Assembly (NCBI RefSeq): GCF_900182935.1
Contig: NZ_FXUE01000004.1
Coordinates: forward strand, 186,001-250,000
Length of the DNA: 64,000 nt
Reading direction: 5' to 3'
Origin: Fibrobacter sp. UWB10
GTDB taxonomy: Bacteria > Fibrobacterota > Fibrobacteria > Fibrobacterales > Fibrobacteraceae
This document shows positions 17,478-27,188 of this stretch, piece by piece (position 1 is the first letter of the stretch; every line of letters begins with the position of its first letter). The notes under the pieces were generated by a model that did not search any database, was not told where the DNA came from, and saw only the letters and a program-made list of their open reading frames with translations. The position numbers and the translations under genes are program-made.

Positions 17478-20447
17478 ATGCTGAAGAAGTATTTGTTTGG
17501 GATTTTAGTCAGCTGTAGTTTCGTTTTTGCCAAATTCGTTGATGTCATTCCGGTGGAACCTGCTCAAAAAGAGGGGTGCTACTCTATTTCCTCGTTAGAG
17601 GAACTTTATGGCTTTGCCGCGGTTGTCAACGGGACTCTCGAAGAAGGCCGTGCGGCAGAACCTTCCGCTTGTGGTCAGCTTGAAAAGGACATTCTGGTCA
17701 ACGACACGACAACGGTTCATCGCACTTATAGGTGGGTCCAAAATCCTGAAACGCAGGAATACGAAAAGGAATACTACTTCTACATATACGATGAAAACCG
17801 TAAAGAAGTCGAAGTCGACACGAATGAAATCGAACATCACCACTGGACGCCGATTGGGGAATTCTCGGGAGCCTTCGATGGCCGAGGACACGTCATTAGG
17901 GCTTTGGAATATGCGGATAGCCTAGATACGGCGGCGTTTATTCGTACTACGGTCGGTTCCGATGCAGAACCTGTAAAGATTCAGAACTTGAAACTCCATT
18001 ATTGGAAACTGGGCCCCCATATTGTGGGTGGTGGAATTGTCGCTGTCAATCGCGGGAATCTTTATTTTGAAAATTCTGTTGCTTTTGGCTCCATGTATGC
18101 TTATGCTGTTTCTGGCAGCTTTGTGGCGCAGAATGATGGAAACTTGATTCTGAAAAATATAGCTGCCGCCTCTGGCATTAGTGCTGGTTTAATAGCAGGG
18201 TTGGTTGTCGGTGTAAACAATGGCGAAGTGTCGATAGATAGTTTAGAGACATCGTATCCTGAAGGTATAGTTACGTATATGGCTCGCGCTGAAGGTGTAG
18301 ATATTGCCGGTGGCGTGGTCGGCGCAAACGCTGATGGTGCGACCTTGAAAATATCGAATGCGAATATTGCTACATCCGTTACCGCAGAAAAACTTGCTGG
18401 AGGCCTTGTTGGGTATAACGGGATAGGTTCCGTAGCCTCTATTGAGGCTGCATCTTTTGACGAAGGCGATGCTTCTGCTCGGGTTGCCAGTTCTTTTGTT
18501 GGCAAGAATAAGGGAATCGTATCGATTCTGAATGCCTATTCGACCGCTTCAACGATGAAAGACAACGATACCGTGGGCGTGTTCGTCGCCTACAACGAGG
18601 ATTCCGTTTCGCTTCGAAATGTCTACTGGATTTATGATGGTATATACGCTCGTCCGCAAGCAACGGAAAGGGATGTGTTTGTCGGAGTTTGTAGCGGTAA
18701 GGAATCCCTGCAAAATGGCTTTTATCTTAGCGATAAGGTTCTCTGGAAAAACGATAGCAGTTCCTGCATGGCGCGCTTGAACGCGCAGAATGCCGATGCG
18801 GATGCCTTTTTTGATGGTGTTGTCGCTATCGCGCTTAACCGCGGCAAAGATGGCGAAGTTTGGGGGCAGGACACGAGCTTGTACGACAACTACCCGAAGC
18901 TTGGCAGAAAATTAAATATCAAGCCCTTTAAGATTATGATGAAGGATACGCTCTATGTCGGTAACGATACAGTGCAGTATTCCTATGGAAGCAAGAAGAA
19001 ACTGCCTGAACTGTTCCGGCACGGCTATGAGTTCTTGGGCTGGTATTATGAAGGCAAGGAAGATTCCCTTGTGTATGAGATCACCGAGAACGATTATGGA
19101 CACAAGGTGCTGTATGCGAAATGGGACGGCCTGCCTACCTTGCCGGCAAAGGATTCTTTAGGCTGTTACTTGATATCGAGCGCAGGCGAACTTTATGGCT
19201 TTTACGAACTTGTTCCGCAGAATCAGAAAAAATGTGCCAAGCTGACAAAAGACATTGTTGTCAACAAGAATGTGCTCGATTCAGACGGTGACCGCGTTGA
19301 TGAATATTTCCGAGACTGGTTTGGACTGCGTAGTTACACCGGTGTCTTTGATGGTCAGGGCCATACCATATCGGGCCTGTATATCGGGGCGCTTTTCGAA
19401 GAGGTCCGAGATGGCGATACGCTTGTTATCAAGAACCTTGGTTTCCGGGATTCCTACTTTATCGCGTACAACGCGGGCGCGTTTGTTTCTGAGAATCATG
19501 GGTACCTGACGATTGATAGTTGCTTTAATGCCTCTACGGTGCATAACAAAGTGTACTGGGCGGGTGGCTTTGTCGGTGAGTCCACCGGAGAATTGATTAT
19601 CACCAATTCCCATAACGAGGGCCTTGTAGAACAAGGATCTGGTTTGGTGGGGACCATGGAAGGTCGCTTGATTATTGCCAACTCGTATAATTCGGGCTAT
19701 TTAAAAGGTATTCATTCTATGAAGGGTACGGGAGGCCTTTTGGGGCAGAGTTACGGAAAGACCACGATTGTAAATTCGTACAACGTGGGACATGTGGAAG
19801 GTTGCTACAATGTTGGAGGCCTTATCGGCGAATCGAATAGGGAAACGACTATTTTGAATTCCTACAATGCAGGCAAGGTCGAAGGATGCTATGAGAAGTA
19901 TTTCGGATTGGTGGGTGAAGATGTTTCGATATCGGGATCGCTTCCGGCCGGGTATTCCTTGGTAATGAAGAATGTCTATTATCCCGAAGGCTATATCGAC
20001 GATAATGGCGGAATCCCCTTTACCGAAGAACAGCTCAAGAATGGTTATCTAGCGACCAAGCTCCATAAATACGTATGGCTCGATAGCGTTGCCAAAATCT
20101 ATCCGAACGGGATTGACGGAAAAATCTGGGGCCAGAAGGTGGGGACTGATCCGTATCCGGTATTCTCCGGTGTATTGGATGGCGCGGTCGCGGTTCCGGA
20201 CTCCGAATTTACGACCGCCTTGGATATGGATTGGATGGCTCGTTACGGAATGTCGCTCCAGGTGGTGTCAAGGAACGTTCGCGTGTCGGCGGCGCCTGTG
20301 GGTTCGGATTATGTAGCCTACGATATGCAAGGGCGCATTCTGCAGAAGGGCCGCGTTAAATCGGCTAACTTTGACATCGAGTTCCCGCGTGCCGGGCGGT
20401 ATCTGTTGCGTATTGGCAATTGGACGGGCCGTGTCGATATAAGGTAG
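17478..20447 (+). CDS. Large secreted GLUG-repeat protein with InlB-like module and sorting tail
   Basis: 989 residues from the ATG at 17478 (AAAGGAG upstream), with signal peptide MLKKYLFGILVSCSFVFA. Two similar halves each begin with GCYxISSxxELYGF (about residues 31-45 and 555-570) and contain GLUG-type beta-helix repeats, for example AGGFVGESTGEL and GGLIGESNRETTILNSYNAG. Between them (about 490-550) is an InlB/Flg_new-like repeat (HGYEFLGWYYEGKE to KVLYAKW). The end (VAYDMQGRILQKG to GRYLLRIGNWTGRVDIR) is the same kind of C-terminal domain as on the glycosidases. It is probably a cell-surface or secreted beta-helix protein, perhaps adhesive. A lipoprotein gene follows 23 bases later. Confidence 0.85.
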   Translation: MLKKYLFGILVSCSFVFAKFVDVIPVEPAQKEGCYSISSLEELYGFAAVVNGTLEEGRAAEPSACGQLEKDILVNDTTTVHRTYRWVQNPETQEYEKEYYFYIYDENRKEVEVDTNEIEHHHWTPIGEFSGAFDGRGHVIRALEYADSLDTAAFIRTTVGSDAEPVKIQNLKLHYWKLGPHIVGGGIVAVNRGNLYFENSVAFGSMYAYAVSGSFVAQNDGNLILKNIAAASGISAGLIAGLVVGVNNGEVSIDSLETSYPEGIVTYMARAEGVDIAGGVVGANADGATLKISNANIATSVTAEKLAGGLVGYNGIGSVASIEAASFDEGDASARVASSFVGKNKGIVSILNAYSTASTMKDNDTVGVFVAYNEDSVSLRNVYWIYDGIYARPQATERDVFVGVCSGKESLQNGFYLSDKVLWKNDSSSCMARLNAQNADADAFFDGVVAIALNRGKDGEVWGQDTSLYDNYPKLGRKLNIKPFKIMMKDTLYVGNDTVQYSYGSKKKLPELFRHGYEFLGWYYEGKEDSLVYEITENDYGHKVLYAKWDGLPTLPAKDSLGCYLISSAGELYGFYELVPQNQKKCAKLTKDIVVNKNVLDSDGDRVDEYFRDWFGLRSYTGVFDGQGHTISGLYIGALFEEVRDGDTLVIKNLGFRDSYFIAYNAGAFVSENHGYLTIDSCFNASTVHNKVYWAGGFVGESTGELIITNSHNEGLVEQGSGLVGTMEGRLIIANSYNSGYLKGIHSMKGTGGLLGQSYGKTTIVNSYNVGHVEGCYNVGGLIGESNRETTILNSYNAGKVEGCYEKYFGLVGEDVSISGSLPAGYSLVMKNVYYPEGYIDDNGGIPFTEEQLKNGYLATKLHKYVWLDSVAKIYPNGIDGKIWGQKVGTDPYPVFSGVLDGAVAVPDSEFTTALDMDWMARYGMSLQVVSRNVRVSAAPVGSDYVAYDMQGRILQKGRVKSANFDIEFPRAGRYLLRIGNWTGRVDIR

Positions 20448-20470
20448 GGGATTTATAAAAGGAGAGTGAA

Positions 20471-21562
20471 ATGCTGAAAAAGTTTTTGTCTTTGGCTGTA
20501 ACGGGTTCTGTCGCTTTCGCGCTTTTGGCCTGCGGCGATTCAGATTCATCTTCCCAAGCGTCTGTACAAGATACGCCGCAAGTCGGCTCAGAAAGTTCCT
20601 CGTCCGAGGGACCTGCATCGCCGGATCCTCTTGTGAGTTCTTCGTCTGAAGCTGAACCGTCAGAAATTGTGGGCCTGGATACTCTCCCGTTCGACACCAC
20701 GGGAATCGAGCCGGATTTCTACACTTATACGTATGACGAATTGGATCCTTTTACGCCCGAACAGCGCGCTGCGGTAGGTGCTGATGTCGTTTTGGGCCGC
20801 TATATTAATGCCCTGAAAAAAGTGCCCCCGTTTTGCGGTATCGACCATATCTATGCGAATGGAAAAGTCCTGCTCTCCTATAAAAATGGTTGGCCTGGTG
20901 ATTATAAGTTCGCAATCCTAGTTCGTGAAGATTCGCTGATGCTTGCCGATGAACGCGATTGCAAGATGCCCGCTTGGGGCGCTTGCGGAAATGTAAATGA
21001 CTATTTGAAAAAGATTACGGTGGGTAACGAAGTCTTTTTCTATACGGAAATAAAAGATCTGTATGCTTATCAAGATTCAGTGAAAGAATACGAACTGATT
21101 CGCCTGACAGATTCTACAATCACGGTATGGGTTAAGCCTAATCCATGGTATATAGAACCTGCGCTTGATACGGTTACCTTACCACCTCCAACGGGTTGGG
21201 AAATCGATGCCTTTGAAGGAGATTCGCTGGTGACGATTGTCGGTTATGACAGCAATCTTATAAAGGAGTATATCGACACCATTTTCATTGAAAAGTACAA
21301 CGTGAAGATTACCGATATCGGAAGCACGTGGATTTTTGAAAATGAAACCTGCCGCACGGCTGACTATGTTCCTGATACGACTCACACGGTGCAGGAACAG
21401 TGCAAGGAACGGCAAGATTACATCAACAATGGTGTCGATTGTATGCAGCGCAATATCGGTGCTCCCGAGGGGGTGTATCCGAACTTGTGCCGCCCCACTA
21501 AAAAGAGCGGAGACGGTGTCTGGTGCATTCTTGATGGAGATTACGCTTCAGCCGCTGATTGA
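20471..21562 (+). CDS. Uncharacterised lipoprotein
   Basis: 363 residues. AAAAGGAG precedes the ATG at 20471. The N-terminus MLKKFLSLAVTGSVAFALLAC has a lipobox (LLAC) followed by Gly-Asp, then a Ser-rich linker (about residues 25-60). The rest is an unrecognised domain with several Cys pairs (ERDCKMPAWGACG, TCRTADYVPD, VQEQCKERQDY, VDCMQRN, NLCRPTKKSGDGVWC). It lies 23 bases after the GLUG-repeat gene with no terminator between, so the two are likely co-expressed and could form a surface pair. No function is recognised. Confidence 0.8.
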   Translation: MLKKFLSLAVTGSVAFALLACGDSDSSSQASVQDTPQVGSESSSSEGPASPDPLVSSSSEAEPSEIVGLDTLPFDTTGIEPDFYTYTYDELDPFTPEQRAAVGADVVLGRYINALKKVPPFCGIDHIYANGKVLLSYKNGWPGDYKFAILVREDSLMLADERDCKMPAWGACGNVNDYLKKITVGNEVFFYTEIKDLYAYQDSVKEYELIRLTDSTITVWVKPNPWYIEPALDTVTLPPPTGWEIDAFEGDSLVTIVGYDSNLIKEYIDTIFIEKYNVKITDIGSTWIFENETCRTADYVPDTTHTVQEQCKERQDYINNGVDCMQRNIGAPEGVYPNLCRPTKKSGDGVWCILDGDYASAAD

Positions 21563-21574
21563 CCTACTGTATAT

Positions 21575-21717
21575 GCGAACAACGAAAAGAGAGAACTCCA
21601 AAAGGATTTGCTAGTCGTTGTTCGCCCTTCGCTCCGACAATAGGCTAATTGCCTATTGCCTTCGCTTGGCACTAGATTTTTTCGCAAAAAGCCGTCCCTT
21701 AGGGGCGGTTTTTTGCG
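21575..21717 (+). terminator. Structured 3' region and terminator after the lipoprotein gene
   Basis: A long stem GCGAACAACGA (21575-21585) with TCGTTGTTCGC (21615-21625) is followed by CAATAGGC-TAATT-GCCTATTG (21638-21658). Last comes a strong hairpin with a T run (CGCAAAAAGCCG..., 21683-21717), which is the likely terminator. The first two hairpins may protect the transcript or form a small 3' RNA. Confidence 0.65.
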
Positions 21718-21767
21718 TGTAAAGGGCGTGTTAGGGCTGTTTTTAGGGTTGAAATGTGAAAAAACGT

Positions 21768-21796
21768 TTGCAAATTCAAACGAAATCATTTAATTT
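21768..21796 (+). promoter_or_regulatory. Promoter of the EAL-domain gene
   Basis: TTGCAA (21768-21773), a 17-base spacer and TAATTT (21791-21796), the same layout as the rplM promoter. Confidence 0.55.
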
Positions 21797-21834
21797 AATA
21801 GGTAAGAGAGAAAATGTGAATTAAGGTGGGAGCA

Positions 21835-24800
21835 ATGACTTTGCGTGAGAAATCCGACATTCCCGCGTCGGTAGTCGTGGATCTTTTGAATACGGCCAAG
21901 GTGGATCCGTTTGTGATTTTCGATGCGAAATCGCACGAAATCTATATGGTGAATCCTTCTATGTCGCTTTTTTGGAAACCGAAAAGACCCTATGAACAGG
22001 GAATCAAGTTCGAAGAATATTTCTTTCCTGCCAACGAACAGAATACATTGTTTGTCGAAGAACTCCTTGAAAAAGGGGTGACGATTATTCGCTGCCCGTA
22101 TTCGGGAAAAGACCTGGTTGTAGAGGCGTCGCAGATTTCCTGGAATGGCAAGCGCTCCATTTTCATGCGCGTAAACGATCATTCCGACCGGTTCTTCGAT
22201 TCCCTGACGGGGCTTCCGAATTTAGAGTATTGCCGCATCCGCGGAGAAAACTATGTAGAGGGTCTTTTAAATGCAGGTAAAACCCCTGCAGTGGTTTTCT
22301 TCGACATTATCGGGATGAAGCTTTACAACAATGCCAACGGCTTTAGCTCCGGAAACGAGTTCTTGATTCACTTTGCGGCCGTACTGAAAAAGCAGTTTGC
22401 AGATAACCTGGTATGCCGTAGCACGAACGACCATTTTGTCGTTGTTGCAGACATTGCCAACCTCAAAGAAAAGTTGTGCGAAGTTCGAAAATACGTTAAA
22501 GGTACGGTTTCGAAAATTTCGATGGACCTTTACGTGGGCATTTGTGAGGCCGATACAGACAGCGATATTCTCGACGCGATTGAAAAGGCGAAACTCGCCT
22601 GCAACGTTCAAAAGAAAAAGGGTGATAAATTTATTCGGCAATATGACGAAGACCTGCACAGAACTCTCATATTGCACAATTACGTGGTAAACCACATTGA
22701 CGACGCCATTGAGAACGGCTACATCAAGGTTTATTACCAGCCGGTGGTGCGTACGATTTCGGAAACGTTCTGCGGCATGGAGGCGCTTGCTCGTTGGATC
22801 GATCCTGAACAGGGTTTTTTGAACCCGGGTGAATTTATCGGCGCATTAGAAGAATCCAAGCAAATTCATAAGCTCGACAGCCACGTGATAGAACTTGTTT
22901 GCAAAGAAATGCGCGAACAATTGGACCAGGGCTACCCTGTGGTTCCGGTGTCGTTCAACCTTTCGCGATTGGACTTTACCGGCTGCGATATTTTTGAGGT
23001 AGTTGAAAGCATTCTTGAAAAATACAAGATTGAGCGTGACTACATCCGTGTAGAAATTACCGAAAGCATCATGGCGTCGGATTCGTATATCCAGCATGAA
23101 ATTGAGCGATTCCGTCTGGTTGGCTACGAAGTTTGGATGGACGATTTCGGGAGCGGTTATTCTTCGCTGAATACGCTCAAGGACTACAAGTTCGACGAAC
23201 TTAAAATCGACATGGCCTTCCTTTCGAACTTTAACGAGGTATCTCGCACCATTATCAGCTCGATGGTCCGCATGGCGAAAAGCCTTGGGTTAAAGACCTT
23301 GGCCGAAGGTGTAGAAACCAAGGGACAGATGGAATTCCTGAAGAGCATCGGTTGCGAAAAAGTCCAGGGCTACTACTATGGAAAGCCGCAACCGTTGAAG
23401 GCTACCATGGAGCACATGGAAACTTCGGGAATAGCCATCGAAGATAGCAACACGCGTGCCGTGTATTCAAAAATCGGGCGTCTCGACTATCAGGAAAATA
23501 CTCCCAGGGCGATCATGTCCTTCGAAAACGGAATTTTCAAGTTCCTGTTTGTGAACAAACAGTACGAAGAACAGCTCCTGAGTCTCGGTTTTAAGGATGT
23601 CCAGGAAGTCGAGGATGCTTCGAACAATCCTGAAAACCCGGTGTACTACACACTTCACGAGGCAGAAAGGGCCGCCTACGAGGCTCCCTGTGAAGTGACC
23701 TATGTGACGCATGGCATGTACGTCATTATGAGGGGGCGCCTGGTTGCCGACAATAACGGCTGTCACATTTACGACTTGTCTTTCCGCAATACGCATGTGA
23801 GTGCGTATGACAGTTCTTCTCAAGGTGGAGAGTCGGTGCTTCCGGCAAATACGAAGACTATATTGATTGCCGAAGCCAATCCGCAAGAGAGGGCATTCCT
23901 TGAAAGTATTTTGAGATCGGATTACCACGTGTTGCTTGCCGAAGATGGCGAACAGGCTCTTAGCTTGCTGCTTGAATACGGACGTCACGTGGCTCTTGCC
24001 TTGATTAACGCAAACCTTCCGAAAATGGACGGTTTCAAACTCATCCAGAATTTCCAAGCTGAACGGCGCAATCTCCAAATTCCATTTGTTGTCATGACCG
24101 ACAACATAGATTTAGCCAAAGAAAGCATCCGTATAGGCGCCACTCAGTTCCTCTTGACGCCCATTAAAGATAGGGGCATGCTCAAGGCAAAAATTGATGG
24201 CTCTATCAAGAATGCCGAAATGCTGCAGCAATTGGCTTTGAACTATATGGAGTTTGTTCCTGGCGGAGTAATTCTGTACAGTGTAAAGACTGGCGAAATT
24301 CTTTATGTAAATGCCCGAATACTTGACATGTTTGAATGTAGCAGTGTCGATGATTTCCGTAATTATGCCGGGCGGTTCTTCAAGAATGCAATTGTTCCCG
24401 AAGATTACGGAAGGACGAATACGGATATTTCGGAACAGGTAAAGAGCAGAAGCACCGCGACAAAGCAATTGACCTTCCGTGTAAAGACAATCAACGGAAA
24501 CATCAAGCGCGTCTATCATGTGGGAAAAGTCTTTGGCAAGACTCCGTATGGAACAATCTATTCGGCATTCATGTCCGAAGACGACTTGGCAATGAAAAAG
24601 TACTTTGCCCGTAAAGAATCTTTCGCAAAATTCATGGCATCGGGCGTGTCGACGAATACGAAATCTTACGACCCGGGTTATCGCGGATTCCTGTTCTGGA
24701 ACCTGACCAAGAATTCTCCTGTGATTCGCATGGGCGGAATCTCGTACATCCCCAAGGATCTCGAAGACAAGTACACCTACGAAATCCATTACAAGTACCT

Positions 24801-25035
24801 GAGTTCCGTGATGCAGCAAAACGAAACTAATGTCATGAACGCGTTGGATTACACGCGCGATAAACTGATCCTCGATTACATGAACAAGTGCATGGTGCAT
24901 TCGCTGGACATCAGCTATGACGTCGCGGGCTATAAATTTACAATCCGATCCAGTTTCGACATGATGATGGACCCGGAATCCGGCGACATCATCCTGAAAC
25001 TGCAAAACGACAGTATCAAGACGACAAAGAAGTAA
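21835..25035 (+). CDS. Multi-domain EAL c-di-GMP phosphodiesterase-like protein with degenerate GGDEF and receiver domains
   Basis: 1066 residues. The ATG at 21835 is preferred over the GTG at 21826, which lies inside the AAGGTGG ribosome-binding site. A PAS-like N-terminus (about 1-115) is followed by a GGDEF-fold domain (about 120-270) whose signature is RSTNDHF instead of RxGGDEF, so cyclase activity is unlikely. The EAL domain (about 285-530) keeps EAL in GMEALARW, NLSRLDF, EITES, DDFGSGYSSL, the Lys/Asp in LKIDMAFL and LAEGVET, so c-di-GMP hydrolysis is plausible. A receiver-like domain (about 672-795) has ILIAEANP and LINANLPKMDG, where the phospho-acceptor Asp is Asn. A PAS domain follows (about 805-930). 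It is probably a cytosolic sensor-regulator; the signal is unknown. Confidence 0.85.
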   Translation: MTLREKSDIPASVVVDLLNTAKVDPFVIFDAKSHEIYMVNPSMSLFWKPKRPYEQGIKFEEYFFPANEQNTLFVEELLEKGVTIIRCPYSGKDLVVEASQISWNGKRSIFMRVNDHSDRFFDSLTGLPNLEYCRIRGENYVEGLLNAGKTPAVVFFDIIGMKLYNNANGFSSGNEFLIHFAAVLKKQFADNLVCRSTNDHFVVVADIANLKEKLCEVRKYVKGTVSKISMDLYVGICEADTDSDILDAIEKAKLACNVQKKKGDKFIRQYDEDLHRTLILHNYVVNHIDDAIENGYIKVYYQPVVRTISETFCGMEALARWIDPEQGFLNPGEFIGALEESKQIHKLDSHVIELVCKEMREQLDQGYPVVPVSFNLSRLDFTGCDIFEVVESILEKYKIERDYIRVEITESIMASDSYIQHEIERFRLVGYEVWMDDFGSGYSSLNTLKDYKFDELKIDMAFLSNFNEVSRTIISSMVRMAKSLGLKTLAEGVETKGQMEFLKSIGCEKVQGYYYGKPQPLKATMEHMETSGIAIEDSNTRAVYSKIGRLDYQENTPRAIMSFENGIFKFLFVNKQYEEQLLSLGFKDVQEVEDASNNPENPVYYTLHEAERAAYEAPCEVTYVTHGMYVIMRGRLVADNNGCHIYDLSFRNTHVSAYDSSSQGGESVLPANTKTILIAEANPQERAFLESILRSDYHVLLAEDGEQALSLLLEYGRHVALALINANLPKMDGFKLIQNFQAERRNLQIPFVVMTDNIDLAKESIRIGATQFLLTPIKDRGMLKAKIDGSIKNAEMLQQLALNYMEFVPGGVILYSVKTGEILYVNARILDMFECSSVDDFRNYAGRFFKNAIVPEDYGRTNTDISEQVKSRSTATKQLTFRVKTINGNIKRVYHVGKVFGKTPYGTIYSAFMSEDDLAMKKYFARKESFAKFMASGVSTNTKSYDPGYRGFLFWNLTKNSPVIRMGGISYIPKDLEDKYTYEIHYKYLSSVMQQNETNVMNALDYTRDKLILDYMNKCMVHSLDISYDVAGYKFTIRSSFDMMMDPESGDIILKLQNDSIKTTKK

Positions 25036-25049
25036 ATGCGGTTCTGACG

Positions 25050-25715
25050 CTATTCTAGATTGATGTGGTAGCCATCATTGGGTTCTAGCCATCTTTTAAC
25101 GAACGGCTGTTCGTTGTTTTCTTCGGGTTCGGCGAATTTGACGATTGACCCTAGGTAAAGCCGTATGATTTGCTTGGCGTGTTCGCGAGCCCTGCGCTTG
25201 AGTTCTTCGCTGTTTTCTTCTTCGTATTTTTTCTGCTCGGCAATAAAGAACTGCTTGAAGTCTTCGAATTTGATATCGTTGAACCAGCCCTTCTTTTCCC
25301 AAAAAACTTCAATGCTTTCGAAATTGATACTGTGGCTCAGAATTTTAGGTTCCGGCAAGTAAATCAGGATTGTCCTGGTGATTGGCTCGACATTGATTTT
25401 GATGTCTTTCAAGTCGTAACCGAGCTTGACATCGCCCTGGTAAATCAGCATGAATTCCTTGATGGACTTGTTGATTCTCCAGTCGGGCATGTATTTCAAG
25501 AGTTTCTTGGCGTCTTGGTAGTTCGCGTTTTTGCGGTAGTGGTGGTGGAGTGTTGCTAGCTCCGCAATCTCGCTGATTTGCTGCTCTACGAAAGCGCTTG
25601 TAATGGTCGGCCCTCTTGTCTCGGCGGTGTACAGCTTTTTCATGACTACGGCAGTCGCAACTACAGTTGCGCACACGAGAATCACGATGGCCAGTATTTT
25701 TAGGGCAAGCTTCAT
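25050..25715 (-). CDS. DUF4230-like membrane-anchored protein
   Basis: 221 residues. One N-terminal membrane segment (ALKILAIVILVCATVVATAVV) is followed by a soluble domain (ISEIAELATLHHHYRKN, then GDVKLGYDLKDIKINVE), which I associate with DUF4230. The C-terminal part is Lys/Glu-rich and helical. Its start overlaps the PlsC stop by 4 bases (ATGA), so it is the last gene of the leftward arm of the polyene locus. The function of the family is unknown; the anchor suggests a periplasmic-facing domain. Confidence 0.75.
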   Translation of the reverse strand: MKLALKILAIVILVCATVVATAVVMKKLYTAETRGPTITSAFVEQQISEIAELATLHHHYRKNANYQDAKKLLKYMPDWRINKSIKEFMLIYQGDVKLGYDLKDIKINVEPITRTILIYLPEPKILSHSINFESIEVFWEKKGWFNDIKFEDFKQFFIAEQKKYEEENSEELKRRAREHAKQIIRLYLGSIVKFAEPEENNEQPFVKRWLEPNDGYHINLE

Positions 25716-26491
25716 TTTGCCTCCGTGAGTTCCTGCTCGAGAACTTCTTTCATTTTCTTGGTGAGAGTACTTGCGCTTATCGTCATGGGAATATCTTCGT
25801 ATTCCTTAATCGAAATGGGCTCGAGAACTTTCAGTTTGAACTGGAGACGTTCGGTCGGATGGTACTGCGTGATTCTGTCGTACTTGCGCAGTCCGATTTT
25901 ATCGTTGCCTCCAAAGAAAATGGGAATGACGTCCTTCTTGGCATAGAGGGCGAACCTAGCGGCGCCCTTCTTGAATTCCCAAGGAACGCCGGATTTAGAA
26001 CGCGTGCCTTCAGGGAATATAATGAGGTTGTTGCCTTCGTCCATCGATTTCTTGGCGCGCTCCAGCTGTTCGTCGAAAGGAATATTGTTTGGAATGTAGA
26101 GGTTCCTTACAATGAGCGAAACGAACTTGTTGTTGACGAGGTCGCCTTTCACGATGCAGTCTGCGTTGGGCACGAGCGAAAACAAGATGACGACGTCTAG
26201 AATAGAGGGGTGGTTCGCGACGACAACTTTGGAGCGGAGGTGGGTCAGCGCTTCTTTATTTTCGATATCTACGCTAATGCAGCCGATGGCGCTAATGACC
26301 TTGACGTAGACGATAAAGAAAACGTGGTTGAGCTTGCGTGAAAATGCCTTGAAGCGTCTTTCGGAAAAGCCTGTTATCAGGTGGATAATCGGGAATAGGC
26401 CTAGGGCAACGGTCAGACTAAAAAAGCCGAAAATGAAAAAGCTGACTAGCTTAACGAAAACATGCCAAGCGTGACGGATTCCTATGGCCAT
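25712..26491 (-). CDS. 1-acyl-sn-glycerol-3-phosphate acyltransferase-like (PlsC family)
   Basis: 259 residues with an N-terminal membrane segment (FFIFGFFSLTVALGLFPIIHL). The acyltransferase motif I is ANHPSILDVV (H-x4-D) and motif III is IFPEGTRSKSG. The family transfers acyl groups to glycerophospholipids or related acceptors at the inner membrane. Here it lies between the ketosynthase-like gene (4 bases upstream) and the DUF4230 gene. In aryl polyene clusters such acyltransferases are thought to help build the lipid that carries the polyene. Confidence 0.85.
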   Translation of the reverse strand: MAIGIRHAWHVFVKLVSFFIFGFFSLTVALGLFPIIHLITGFSERRFKAFSRKLNHVFFIVYVKVISAIGCISVDIENKEALTHLRSKVVVANHPSILDVVILFSLVPNADCIVKGDLVNNKFVSLIVRNLYIPNNIPFDEQLERAKKSMDEGNNLIIFPEGTRSKSGVPWEFKKGAARFALYAKKDVIPIFFGGNDKIGLRKYDRITQYHPTERLQFKLKVLEPISIKEYEDIPMTISASTLTKKMKEVLEQELTEAK

Positions 26492-26495
26492 GGGG

Positions 26496-27188
26496 CTATT
26501 CCTTCTGCGAGTCTAGTTCGCGGAGAAACGCGAGGGCTTGCTCTGCGGCGGTGTCGTAGTGGTCTTGCCGAGTCTTGAACTGTTCGAACAGGTTTGCCAC
26601 ATCCACATTCTTGAAGGCGGCGTCCGCCTTAGATACCTCGGTCGTGAGTCTGAGCGCAATCGCGCACACGGCGTTGGGATAGGGAACTCCTGCAATGGGG
26701 GCATAAGTTTCGGGAATGGGTTCGTCGGCAAAGATAAACGTGCGCGTGTCGCATTCCTCGTTTTCAAGAGCGGCAAGGCAGTCCGCAAGTCCCGAAACAA
26801 AAGAATCCTTTCCAGAAGCAGTCGCTGCATAGCCTGCGGTGTTTGATTCGAGAATCGATGCGTTTGCGACCGAGGCGTTGAATACCGAAAGGCTAAAGTG
26901 GGCGGGCGAAACGTTGCCGGTTTCAATGAGCGCCTGCGAAATCTTTAATTGCTGGGTAATTTCGCCAAATTGCGAAGCAAACGTTACCTTGGATGCATTG
27001 AGCCTGTTGCCGTCGTTGTCGCGCGAAACTTGGTCGCTTACAAGGACAACCATTCGCGAAAGATAGCTCAAACGGCGTCTTGTGAGCATGGGAACAAACG
27101 AAACATCCGGCTTTGACTGCGTTTCGGTCGGAATAAAGCGGGATAATCTCTGGATATAGATTTTTTGTCTAGATTTTTTATCGGGCAT
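26496..27188 (-). CDS. Beta-ketoacyl synthase-like protein (chain-length-factor type)
   Basis: 230 residues from the ATG at 27188, with AGGA seven bases upstream; an earlier frame start at 27254 would overlap the promoter of the divergent operon. The segment with FSLSVFNASVANASILE and GYAATASGKDSFVSGLADCL resembles the N-terminal half of a ketosynthase without the catalytic Cys and His residues, as in the 'ketoacyl-synt_2' proteins of aryl polyene clusters. It is likely to partner a ketosynthase and influence chain length. It is the first gene of the leftward arm, divergent from the ACP operon. Confidence 0.75.
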   Translation of the reverse strand: MPDKKSRQKIYIQRLSRFIPTETQSKPDVSFVPMLTRRRLSYLSRMVVLVSDQVSRDNDGNRLNASKVTFASQFGEITQQLKISQALIETGNVSPAHFSLSVFNASVANASILESNTAGYAATASGKDSFVSGLADCLAALENEECDTRTFIFADEPIPETYAPIAGVPYPNAVCAIALRLTTEVSKADAAFKNVDVANLFEQFKTRQDHYDTAAEQALAFLRELDSQKE

